Source: Porticoccaceae bacterium (lineage in GTDB: Bacteria; Pseudomonadota; Gammaproteobacteria; Pseudomonadales; Porticoccaceae). From it: a stretch of 5,772 bases of DNA. Shown here piece after piece: positions 1 through 5,772 of this stretch. Position 1 is the first letter of the stretch, and every line of letters starts with the position of its first letter. The notes below the pieces were generated by a model that saw only the letters and a program-made list of their open reading frames with translations, made no database searches and was not told where the DNA came from. The stretch covers positions 1 to 5,772 of the forward strand of contig NZXB01000009.1 of the NCBI GenBank assembly GCA_002701765.1, read 5' to 3'. The translations under genes and the position numbers were made by a program.

Positions 1-1174
1 TGTGTATTGCGGCAGTTACAGAGCCCCGCAACCGCATACCGAATTCTTTTCCACTGAAGTCGGTTCCATCCCAGTTTGTCGCATCGCCACCGACAATAGT
101 TACATTTGCAACGACCGCGGCAGTTTGGGGAACATAATCCGCATCCGAAGAATTTGCTTCAATTCCACGAGGGTCATTTGATCCAATGGGCTTCCCGCCC
201 GAAGTCTGATTCTTTATGATTAATGCATGCTGGATGTTGCCTTTATAGCCCTCATCAAAATCCAGATCGTCATCGTCGTTATTCGTTAGAACCGCATGGG
301 TAACGTTTGCTGTCCCCCCAAACCACTCTATACCATCATCCTGATTGCCATGGACCTGAACGTAATCAATGATGGTTCCATAGCCGACGCCCTGAAGGGT
401 TAAACCGTTTATTTCGTTATTCGGCCCGGCTATGAGGCCACCCTCTGCCATTCTCACATACCGAATAATGCCACTATCATCCGCTGGCAAATTGCCTCCA
501 TAGTTTCCTACAAAATCTCCGCCCTCTCCAGCTACGTTGCAGTACTCGTTCCCGTCAGCCCAGCAAGCTCCGGTGTTACCGGCTCCGTACTGAGGCGCAA
601 AACCTTGAATGACGATACCGCCCCACTCACCGGTGCCTGCATAGTTGGCATCCGACCCACTGCTGAAGGTAATTGGCTTCGCTTTGTAGGCATCGGCATT
701 CAACTTGGAACCGCGGGTAACCAAAAGCACGCCGTCTGAATTTGCTTTAACATGGACACCAGGCTCGATGGTCAAAGTCACCCCTGCTGCCTGAATATCC
801 TGCATTTGAGTCGCTGAAGTAATCTCAACGTTTCCGTTGCCAACCTTAACAACACCGTCCAGAACGTAACTCACATCCTCAATCAGCGTGTAACTCGAGT
901 CTATAGTCCCGCTAAGGGTTCCGATAGAGCAATCCGAATTGAAGCTCACAAAACTAGCTTCTGCAACCAACGCACAGTTTCCAGTGGGCGTCGGTGTCTC
1001 TTCAACCACGGGCGGAGGCGTCGTCGTGTTATTTTCAACACTGTTATCCACTGTAATTGGATTTTCAACGGTGACGTTAATGTCACCCGCGCTTTCGCTA
1101 TTTCCGTCACAACCGCCAAGGCCTGCAAGCACTATGGATGCCAGCAGACTGATTGCGTATGAGTTTGTTTTCAT
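1..1174 (-). CDS. Large lipoprotein with predicted beta-helix fold, partner of the upstream TonB-dependent receptor (3' end beyond window)
   Basis: The frame is open for 391 codons from an ATG at 1174 to the window edge, so the C-terminus is missing. Residues 1-21 form a lipoprotein signal peptide (basic start, hydrophobic core to Ala17) ending in the lipobox L-G-G-C with Cys22. A low-complexity linker rich in Asn, Thr, Pro and Glu (about 25-65) follows. From about residue 85 the chain has short beta-strand/turn repeats rich in Gly, Asn and Asp, as in right-handed beta-helix proteins. Landmarks are EWGGIVIQG (183-191), NEINGLTLQGVGYGT (253-267), DDGIEWFGG (279-287) and an acidic run NNDDDDLDFDE (298-308). 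Similar WGG / DDG-E-FGG signatures occur, from memory, in secreted or surface proteins of Bacteroidetes and marine gammaproteobacteria, mostly without known function. Cys67/Cys82 and Cys204/Cys212 could form disulfides. The gene lies 83 bp behind the receptor in the same direction, so cotranscription is likely. No catalytic residues are recognised. The lipoprotein call is firm; the fold is inferred and the function unknown. Confidence 0.88.
   Translation of the reverse strand, partial: MKTNSYAISLLASIVLAGLGGCDGNSESAGDINVTVENPITVDNSVENNTTTPPPVVEETPTPTGNCALVAEASFVSFNSDCSIGTLSGTIDSSYTLIEDVSYVLDGVVKVGNGNVEITSATQMQDIQAAGVTLTIEPGVHVKANSDGVLLVTRGSKLNADAYKAKPITFSSGSDANYAGTGEWGGIVIQGFAPQYGAGNTGACWADGNEYCNVAGEGGDFVGNYGGNLPADDSGIIRYVRMAEGGLIAGPNNEINGLTLQGVGYGTIIDYVQVHGNQDDGIEWFGGTANVTHAVLTNNDDDDLDFDEGYKGNIQHALIIKNQTSGGKPIGSNDPRGIEANSSDADYVPQTAAVVANVTIVGGDATNWDGTDFSGKEFGMRLRGSVTAAIH
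1109..1120 (-). other. Lipobox encoding L-G-G-C (lipidation site Cys22)
   Basis: These four codons encode Leu19-Gly20-Gly21-Cys22, preceded by the hydrophobic run ISLLASIVLAG. This fits the signal peptidase II consensus and predicts cleavage before Cys22 and lipidation of that cysteine. The +2 residue is Asp23, followed by Gly24. In E. coli, Asp at +2 tends to keep a lipoprotein in the inner membrane; that rule is not universal in other lineages, so location is left open. Confidence 0.85.
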
Positions 1175-1257
1175 GGTTACCTTCCTAGTTTAAGTTAGTG
1201 GTTTTGTTACTTTGTTCAATAAACATCATGAAGAGCGCTTTGAGAGCTGGACCGGCC
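1175..1257 (-). other. Intergenic gap between receptor and lipoprotein genes
   Basis: This 83-bp spacer contains the lipoprotein ribosome binding site but no PhoB-like TGTCA repeat and no GC-rich hairpin followed by a T-tract. With no terminator or separate Pho box visible, read-through from the receptor promoter is the simplest way for the lipoprotein gene to be expressed. That is inference; a weak internal promoter cannot be excluded. Confidence 0.5.
1180..1186 (-). promoter_or_regulatory. Ribosome binding site of the lipoprotein gene
   Basis: AGGAAGG read on the minus strand lies 5 nt before the ATG at 1174. It is the best Shine-Dalgarno match in the 83-bp gap. It supports this ATG, which is also the start that gives a correctly sized lipoprotein signal peptide. 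Confidence 0.75.
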
Positions 1258-4200
1258 TCAGAACTCATAACTAAGCGACGCACTAATTGATGTTCCAGTT
1301 TCATACAGCTCAATCTCGCGATTGTTTTGCACATAGGAGACAGGCTCATTGGTTAAATTTCTGACCTTGAACTTTAGGACCCAGTGATCCGAGATCAAAT
1401 TCTCATAAGTCAAATCTATGACTAGTCGACCCTTCTCCATGATTGGCCCTCTAGCCGCTCCGCGCGCTATTCGATATATGCGATCATCAAAGTGATTCAC
1501 CAAGACAGTAATCTTCTGGTCGCTCGGAAAATGGTCGAGGCCTAATTGAAGATTTGCCAAGTACTCGGATTGTGCTTGAAGCGGCCGCCCGTTTGCCGTT
1601 TCGCCCTCAAGTCTCAATTGGTTGTCAGACAGATCAACAGTAGAATCGATGTAGGACAAATTCCCGTTAAGGAAGATTAAGAAGTTATCCCTTTCCATCA
1701 GAGTGGTGTTGAAATCGAGTTCAATACCCTCTAGTTCTGCATTTTTTTGATTCTTGAACGTAATTGCAGAGGCTGCTTGAGAGCCGGAGGAGTCGGCTAT
1801 CGACCGTTCGACGGGGTTATCAATGTCTTTCACAAAAAAGGCCAGAGAGGCACGACTAGACTCTCCGAAATAATACTCCACCCTGAGATCAAGGTTCTCT
1901 ATTTCCGCCACAGCAAGATTTGAATTGCCGATGATGACATCGTCAGTTTTTGGATCAAATACCCTTGAGTCGGAGCGCTCAATCAACCCGGGATAGGACA
2001 CCGTCTTACTTGCACCCAGACGAAATTGCAGCTCCTCAGTTGCACGCCATGTCACATTGACGGCTGGAAACCAGTCATCAGTTTCCAAGATGCCGTTGTT
2101 TTGCGGTGCGTTAGGGTAGAGTATTTCCTGAGTAAAGTCTTCGAATCTCGCACCCAACTCGACCGTCCAATCGACGCCAATCTCGTTGACCAGCTTAAAA
2201 TAGTAAGCCGTTGTTTCCTCCAAAGATTCATAGGAGTCAGTAGCGGTGGTGGTGGTTCTTAATCGCCAGGCATCTGCAGCGATGTTCTCGATGCTAAGCA
2301 CCGCCTCCACACCATCGGCAACACCTCTATCTACCGGATAACTACCTTGACGAAAACTGAATCGCCACATATCCACGTCACGCTCTTTCTCTGAGTAGAG
2401 TGCCCCGAGCGTGAGGGTAGAAAAATTCTCACTGCCCCAGTCCGCAGATAGATCAAAATCAAAACCAACATCTTTACTGACCTCATTTAAGTCAGACCAG
2501 CGTCTTTCAACGGATGAGGGAACTAGCTGGCTACTCTGGATATAGTAGGATCTTCTGTCTGGTTCCAACCGATCTGTTTCTGAGTAACCGAGGCGCCAGT
2601 CAAACTTACTCTCCATTTCACCGATGGAAAACTCGTTGAAACCATTCAAACTTGTTGAGAACAGCTGACGCTGGACGTATTCGAGAATAACGTCCGTCAG
2701 ATCTCTCTCCTCCCGACTCTCAATGCCCGAGGACCTTCGCGTCACATCATCGGTCGATCGCAATAAAGTCGTCTTTGAAAGAATCTCACCACTGTCAAAC
2801 TCATATCCGACAACGCCATAGCCTGAGACAACGACATTGTCCTTGCTCCTGAGGTAGCCGCCGGTGACACCGTTGGGGTTATCTAAGACCGCGTCACCTC
2901 TGTCGCCCATGGATCTGCCATAGCTACCGGATAAGTAGAAGCCTAGCTCACCATCTTGGAACTCTAAGCGGTCGCCGAAATTGATATCGAATCCTATATC
3001 AGGGTCAGCCGTGACCTGATCAATGTCATAGTCCGGTCGGAAAGAGAGCGCATACGCCATCGCAACAGGTTGCGGCGTGCAACCATCATAAAGACCGGCT
3101 ATGTCTTGTCCCGTCTGGGTTATATTAGTGGTTCGGTCCGGGTCGCCCTGAGAGTAATCGTAGGCAGGGCAAATAACCAAGCGTGTCCCTCTCTCAGTCC
3201 CTTCGAGCACAGTGCCATGCATGTCACGCAAACCGTTATCAAAGCCGAGGGCTTCGGATTCGCTGTCTCGGTAACCTAAAACATCATCGCCAGTGAAATC
3301 CGAGTTAAAGCCCATTGAGACTGATATTTTGGCCACTCTCTCATCGGGCAGTCCTTTCGTATTTATACTGATCGATCCGCCAGTCGTAGTGGCAAGCTGA
3401 TCAGCAGAAAAAGACTTTTGCACCTCGATCGTTTCAACAATTCCGGTAGGAAACAAATCCAATTGGATATCGCGTCTCATAGGGTCAGTGCTGGGCATCA
3501 TGATCCCATTGAAGTTGGTTGCTATGTAACGCCCGTCCAAACCTCTGACATTAGCAAACTTATCGTCAGTGACCGACAAACCAGAAATTCGGCCAAGAAC
3601 GCCGGCAATGTCGCTGTCACCAAAGCGCGATAATTGCTCGGCATCGATAGCACTGACAATTGTGGTGGCATAACGCTCGATGCTCTCAGTATCATCGGTG
3701 GCATTAAAAACACCTAGCACGACCACTTCTTCAAGACGTTGGGGCGACAAGTCTATCTCCTGGCCATCAGGACCGGTATCAAGCAGACGGAAGCTTGCAT
3801 TAACCCCTCCGCCAGCAAAGAGCCTGACATCCGAAGCCATAGCGCTTTCAAAATTGGGATGTTGGACCTCGATCTCGTGCTTACCGCGATTCAGAACAAG
3901 TGAGTAAATACCTCTGGCATCGGTGTAGACTTCCGTGTCCAGATTTTCCACAAAAACCGCTGCGTTTGGCACTGGCGTCCCGTCACTCGAAATAACCTGT
4001 CCTGCCACCAAGCCATAAACGGCATCATCTGATCTATACACACCTATCTGAATGGCAGGTTTTTCCCCCTCCGCCCTCTTGAAAATAACAGTTGCTTCTG
4101 ATTCTGCCTCTTCCTCTACGGGTATCGAAACAGGGAAGCGAACATCATCGTTAACGAGGTCTACCTGATAATTTCCAGGCGCCAAGTCTGTTTCAAGCAT

Positions 4201-4365
4201 GCCGGCATCGTCCGAAGAGCCAATCAGCTCATTGCCAATGTAGATCTGCACGCCTTTCACGGGTGCTTCATCGAGAAAAATTTGGATGAAAACTGGTTCT
4301 GCGAGGACAGCTGGCGCCCAAAGCGCAGATAAAAATAACGCCATGGAAACGATTCGTTTAGTCAT
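1258..4365 (-). CDS. TonB-dependent outer-membrane receptor with two N-terminal carboxypeptidase-regulatory/PEGA-like domains, Pho-regulated
   Basis: This 1035-residue protein is a TonB-dependent outer-membrane transporter, which uses inner-membrane proton-motive force delivered by TonB to import a ligand into the periplasm. A Sec signal peptide (1-22) ends at AVLA/EP. Two small beta-sandwich domains follow: a PEGA-like one (about 23-97, with KGVQIYIGNELIGSSDDAG and LAPGNYQVDL) and a carboxypeptidase-regulatory-like one (about 118-195, with GQVISSDGTPVPNAAVFVEN and YTDARGIYSLVL). A TonB-box-like LEEVVVLG is at 211-218. The plug spans about 225-338 (VLGRISGLSV, NVRGLDGRY, VETIEVQKSFSADQ, GGSISINTKG). 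The remainder is the 22-strand barrel, ending in an aromatic-terminated strand (SLSYEF) as expected for BAM-dependent insertion. The only two cysteines, 398 and 428, fall in the early barrel and may form a loop disulfide. No STN signalling domain is present, so a FecA-type sigma/anti-sigma role is unlikely. The ATG gives a well-formed signal peptide; Met8 is a weaker alternative. The upstream PhoB box array and pst-phoU point to phosphorus acquisition. The ligand is unknown. Confidence 0.95.
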   Translation of the reverse strand: MTKRIVSMALFLSALWAPAVLAEPVFIQIFLDEAPVKGVQIYIGNELIGSSDDAGMLETDLAPGNYQVDLVNDDVRFPVSIPVEEEAESEATVIFKRAEGEKPAIQIGVYRSDDAVYGLVAGQVISSDGTPVPNAAVFVENLDTEVYTDARGIYSLVLNRGKHEIEVQHPNFESAMASDVRLFAGGGVNASFRLLDTGPDGQEIDLSPQRLEEVVVLGVFNATDDTESIERYATTIVSAIDAEQLSRFGDSDIAGVLGRISGLSVTDDKFANVRGLDGRYIATNFNGIMMPSTDPMRRDIQLDLFPTGIVETIEVQKSFSADQLATTTGGSISINTKGLPDERVAKISVSMGFNSDFTGDDVLGYRDSESEALGFDNGLRDMHGTVLEGTERGTRLVICPAYDYSQGDPDRTTNITQTGQDIAGLYDGCTPQPVAMAYALSFRPDYDIDQVTADPDIGFDINFGDRLEFQDGELGFYLSGSYGRSMGDRGDAVLDNPNGVTGGYLRSKDNVVVSGYGVVGYEFDSGEILSKTTLLRSTDDVTRRSSGIESREERDLTDVILEYVQRQLFSTSLNGFNEFSIGEMESKFDWRLGYSETDRLEPDRRSYYIQSSQLVPSSVERRWSDLNEVSKDVGFDFDLSADWGSENFSTLTLGALYSEKERDVDMWRFSFRQGSYPVDRGVADGVEAVLSIENIAADAWRLRTTTTATDSYESLEETTAYYFKLVNEIGVDWTVELGARFEDFTQEILYPNAPQNNGILETDDWFPAVNVTWRATEELQFRLGASKTVSYPGLIERSDSRVFDPKTDDVIIGNSNLAVAEIENLDLRVEYYFGESSRASLAFFVKDIDNPVERSIADSSGSQAASAITFKNQKNAELEGIELDFNTTLMERDNFLIFLNGNLSYIDSTVDLSDNQLRLEGETANGRPLQAQSEYLANLQLGLDHFPSDQKITVLVNHFDDRIYRIARGAARGPIMEKGRLVIDLTYENLISDHWVLKFKVRNLTNEPVSYVQNNREIELYETGTSISASLSYEF
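4300..4365 (-). other. Sec signal peptide of the TonB-dependent receptor
   Basis: Residues 1-22 have a basic N-terminus (Lys3, Arg4), a hydrophobic core (MALFLSALWAPAV) and a signal peptidase I site with small residues at -3 and -1 (V-L-A before Glu23). There is no lipobox cysteine. The mature protein would start at Glu23, inside the first beta-sandwich domain. Confidence 0.85.
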
Positions 4366-4374
4366 TAATATTTA

Positions 4375-4381
4375 CCCATCC
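4375..4381 (-). promoter_or_regulatory. Probable ribosome binding site of the receptor gene
   Basis: GGATGGG on the minus strand lies 9 nt before the ATG at 4365. It is an imperfect Shine-Dalgarno match with slightly long spacing, weaker than those of phoU and the lipoprotein gene. The sequence just before the start is A/T-rich (TAAATATTA), which favours ribosome access. Confidence 0.45.
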
Positions 4382-4484
4382 GCCGTGTGGTTCGAAATCG
4401 AAAAGATTTTAACCATCTGAATTAACGTTATTTTTATATCGATCAACTCTCATCTGAACCGAAAAAAGCATCTCGAATGGCAAA

Positions 4485-4490
4485 AGAATA
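4485..4490 (-). promoter_or_regulatory. Candidate -10 element of the PhoB-activated receptor promoter
   Basis: TATTCT on the minus strand matches the sigma-70 -10 consensus at 4 of 6 positions. It starts 9 nt after the last heptamer (ATTCATT) of the PhoB box array. PhoB-activated promoters usually lack a good -35 and have the Pho box about 10 bp before the -10, so the spacing fits. Transcription would start near 4478, giving a leader of roughly 110 nt. The hexamer alone is weak evidence. Confidence 0.45.
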
Positions 4491-4495
4491 AAGGC

Positions 4496-4561
4496 GTTAA
4501 ATGAATGTAACGTGACAAAAAAGTGAATTAAAATTTACAATAAGATGACAAAAATATGACA
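4496..4561 (-). promoter_or_regulatory. Tandem PhoB box array (six phased 11-bp units)
   Basis: Read toward the receptor gene, six consecutive 11-bp units have the cores TGTCA (4561-4557), TGTCA (4550-4546), TGTAA (4539-4535), ATTCA (4528-4524), TGTCA (4517-4513) and ATTCA (4506-4502). The spacers are mostly A/T-rich. The first pair, CTGTCATATTTTTGTCATC, closely matches the known Pho box, which is two TGTCA-type heptamers repeated every 11 bp. One PhoB dimer binds each box, so three adjacent dimers could fit. Units just before and after the array do not match. The position 131 bp before the receptor ATG and the adjoining pst-phoU genes strengthen the assignment. Confidence 0.9.
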
Positions 4562-4582
4562 GTAAGATCGGGCTTTTGTTTT

Positions 4583-4606
4583 CACCGGAAGGTGCACTGC
4601 GAAGTG
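4583..4606. repeat. Two adjacent 12-bp inverted repeats downstream of phoU
   Basis: On the plus strand CACC-GGAA-GGTG is followed directly by CACT-GCGA-AGTG. Each has a 4-bp perfect stem and a four-base loop; read as plus-strand RNA both loops are GNRA type. On the minus (genic) strand the loops are TTCC and TCGC. No T-tract follows on the genic strand, so this is not a standard terminator. Stems this short can arise by chance. Confidence 0.35.
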
Positions 4607-4643
4607 GATGAATCTTTGCTTAATCTAACCTTTGATTCGCGGG

Positions 4644-5342
4644 CTAATGCGTATCATCAAAAACTGCTTGATGCCTGATATCCGTCCCTCTTACAACAAA
4701 AACAATTTGCTCGCAAAGATTCTTGGCATGATCGCCAACTCGCTCAAGCGATCTGATGACCCACAAAATATTGATTACGCGGCTAATACTCGTAGGGTCT
4801 TCCATCATGTAAGTAACTGATTCACGCAATGCAGTCTGATAGTCTAAATCAATTTGCTGGTCTTGATTGAACGTTCTTAAAGCAGCCTCAGTATCGAACC
4901 GAGCGAAAGCATCTAAGGCATTATTTAAAATGCTCAGTGCTCCCTTGCCAAGATGCCTCACCTCGGTGAAACCCCATGGTTTTTCTTGTTCAGAAAGTAG
5001 AATTGCTTGTTTAGCGATCTTTTTAGCCTCATCACCTATTCTTTCAAGATCGTTGACCGCCTTAGAAACCATCATTACAAGTCTCAGGTCGGTCGCCGCA
5101 GGTTGCCTTCGTGCTATAATAGTCAAACAGGCTTCATCGATCTCAAGCTCCATCTCATCTACCCGTTTATCCCGCTCAATCACGCTATCAGCCAACCCAC
5201 TATCCACCTTAACAATCGATTGAATAGAATCCTGCAGCTGCTGTGCAACCATACCTCCCATCGCCATTAAGAGGGCACGTATCTCGTCTAATTCCTCATC
5301 AAACTGCTTTACAATATGATTTTCGAGCGCAATCTCTTCCAA
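4644..5342 (-). CDS. phoU: Phosphate signalling protein PhoU
   Basis: PhoU is a cytoplasmic regulator that links Pst transporter activity to the PhoR-PhoB two-component system. It restrains Pho regulon expression and phosphate uptake when phosphate is plentiful. The protein has 232 residues, close to the 241 of E. coli PhoU. It is all-helical with two PhoU repeats, each with the metal-binding signature: NDLERIGDEAKKI (97-109) and RSLERVGDHAKNL (197-209). Key acidic residues Glu100/Asp104 and Glu200/Asp204 are intact. The start is TTG, supported by a strong ribosome binding site 6 nt upstream and by the expected N-terminus (ENHIVKQFDEELDEIR). It follows pstB by 13 bp, the usual pstSCAB-phoU order, so cotranscription and coupled translation are likely. 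It ends with TAG. Confidence 0.97.
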   Translation of the reverse strand: MEEIALENHIVKQFDEELDEIRALLMAMGGMVAQQLQDSIQSIVKVDSGLADSVIERDKRVDEMELEIDEACLTIIARRQPAATDLRLVMMVSKAVNDLERIGDEAKKIAKQAILLSEQEKPWGFTEVRHLGKGALSILNNALDAFARFDTEAALRTFNQDQQIDLDYQTALRESVTYMMEDPTSISRVINILWVIRSLERVGDHAKNLCEQIVFVVRGTDIRHQAVFDDTH

Positions 5343-5348
5343 GACAAA

Positions 5349-5354
5349 CTCCTT
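5349..5354 (-). promoter_or_regulatory. Ribosome binding site deciding the TTG start of phoU
   Basis: AAGGAG on the minus strand lies exactly 6 nt before the TTG at 5342, in the 13-bp gap after the pstB stop codon. This near-perfect Shine-Dalgarno and its spacing select the rare TTG over internal starts; the next in-frame ATG is at residue 26, which would remove the conserved first helix. Confidence 0.85.
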
Positions 5355-5355
5355 C

Positions 5356-5772
5356 TTAGCCGAAACGGCCTGTAATATAGGATTCTGTAAGATTATGTTC
5401 AGGCATGGTAAATACCTGTTCAGTCGGATTCACCTCAATGAGTTTACCAAGGTGAAAATAGGCTGTGCGGTGAGAAACTCTCGCGGCCTGTTGCATATTA
5501 TGTGTCACAATCGCAATCGTAAAATTCTGGCTAAGTTCTTCAATGAGTTCCTCTATCCTTGCCGTTGCAATTGGATCGAGTGCTGAGCAAGGCTCATCCA
5601 TCAAAATCACTTCGGGACTGACGGCAATCGCCCTGGCAATGCAAAGGCGCTGCTGTTGCCCGCCGGAGAGACCCGTACCGGGCTGCTGCAATCTATCACT
5701 GACCTCATCCCAAAGACCGGCTCGTCGAAGACTTTCCTCCACAATCTCATCTAGCTCATATCGCGAATCTGT
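5356..5772 (-). CDS. pstB: Phosphate ABC transporter ATP-binding protein PstB (5' end beyond window)
   Basis: PstB is the ATPase of the PstSCAB high-affinity phosphate importer, on the cytoplasmic face of the inner membrane. Only the last 138 codons are visible, about half of the usual 250-260 residues; the Walker A motif lies outside the window. In visible-fragment numbering the ABC signature LSGGQQQR is at 35-42, Walker B VILMDE at 55-60, the D-loop SALD at 63-66 and the switch histidine His91 in [12 protein letters not shown]. The PstB-specific phrases [25 protein letters not shown] and YITGRFG at the C-terminus distinguish it from other ABC ATPases. A GTG at 5742 is an internal valine, not the start, because the frame continues upstream with PstB-like sequence to the window edge. 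All visible motifs are intact. phoU follows 13 bp downstream. Confidence 0.97.
   Translation of the reverse strand, partial: TDSRYELDEIVEESLRRAGLWDEVSDRLQQPGTGLSGGQQQRLCIARAIAVSPEVILMDEPCSALDPIATARIEELIEELSQNFTIAIVTHNMQQAARVSHRTAYFHLGKLIEVNPTEQVFTMPEHNLTESYITGRFG

Larger units (their letters stand above)
4366..4643 (-). other. Intergenic regulatory region between phoU and the receptor gene
   Basis: This 278-bp A/T-rich region is the largest non-coding stretch. From the phoU side it holds two small adjacent inverted repeats (4583-4606), the PhoB box array, a candidate -10 and an untranslated leader of about 110 nt. No rho-independent terminator is evident after phoU, so part of the receptor message may also come from read-through of the pst-phoU transcript. 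No small ORF with a convincing ribosome binding site was seen. Confidence 0.7.

Noticed and set aside
946..1128. 60-codon minus-strand ORF inside the lipoprotein gene
   Set aside because: It overlaps the lipoprotein frame on the same strand in another frame, and the lipoprotein frame has a ribosome binding site, a signal peptide and 391 uninterrupted codons.
939..1193. 84-codon plus-strand ORF over the start of the lipoprotein gene
   Set aside because: It is antisense to the lipoprotein signal peptide and linker, which form a coherent gene. Its apparent hydrophobicity mirrors the low-complexity Thr/Pro/Val codons.
1175..1257. Intrinsic terminator between the receptor and lipoprotein genes
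   Set aside because: The AGCTCTCAAAGCGCTCT segment does not fold into a clean stem and is not followed by a T-tract.
3418..3907. Short ORFs on both strands (3418-3633 plus, 3522-3713 minus, 3680-3907 plus) within the receptor gene
   Set aside because: All fall inside the plug-coding part of the receptor in other frames and resemble no known protein.
4433..4438. TATAAA on the minus strand as a second promoter -10 for the receptor
   Set aside because: No acceptable -35 is found at 16-18 bp, and the leader is A/T-rich, so a chance match is likely. The Pho-array promoter explains the region better.
4632..4820. 62-codon plus-strand ORF overlapping the 3' end of phoU
   Set aside because: It is almost entirely antisense to phoU, with no convincing ribosome binding site or domain.
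4867..5223. 118-codon plus-strand ORF opposite phoU
   Set aside because: It is antisense to a confidently identified phoU, has no recognisable domain and has a Ser/Leu/Ala-rich composition typical of antisense frames.
5353..5742. GTG at 5742 as the start of pstB
   Set aside because: The frame continues upstream without a stop to the window edge, and a start there would remove Walker A; the GTG encodes an internal valine of a gene cut by the window.

Overview
The window is from a Gram-negative bacterium. An outer-membrane TonB-dependent receptor, a lipoprotein signal peptide, a classical PhoB box and a Gram-negative-style PstB/PhoU pair all support this. Moderate GC and the receptor style suggest a marine or aquatic gammaproteobacterium; that taxonomic guess is inference. 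All four genes lie on the minus strand, so the biological order runs from high to low coordinates.

Layout in transcription order: the C-terminal half of pstB (5772-5356, cut by the window edge); phoU (5342-4644), 13 bp behind it with a strong ribosome binding site and a TTG start; a 278-bp intergenic region (4643-4366); a 1035-residue TonB-dependent receptor with an unusual two-domain periplasmic extension (4365-1258); an 83-bp gap; and a large lipoprotein with a predicted beta-helix fold (1174 to beyond position 1, 391 residues visible). The lipoprotein frame stays open across the whole left end.

The central observation is in the phoU-receptor gap. It holds six consecutive 11-bp units (4496-4561) read toward the receptor, three with a perfect TGTCA core and three with one or two mismatches. 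This is the architecture of tandem PhoB boxes. A -10-like hexamer follows the last heptamer at the spacing seen in PhoB-activated promoters. The receptor, and probably the lipoprotein, therefore appear to belong to the phosphate-starvation regulon, in agreement with the adjoining pst-phoU genes.

Working model (inference): PstB drives high-affinity inorganic phosphate import across the inner membrane and PhoU dampens PhoB signalling. The receptor and its lipoprotein partner would supply the outer-membrane step, bringing in phosphate, a phosphorus-containing organic compound or a metal-phosphate complex. The substrate cannot be read from the sequence. No RNA genes, mobile elements, CRISPR arrays or clear intrinsic terminators were seen, and no stretch longer than 300 bases lacks a gene.
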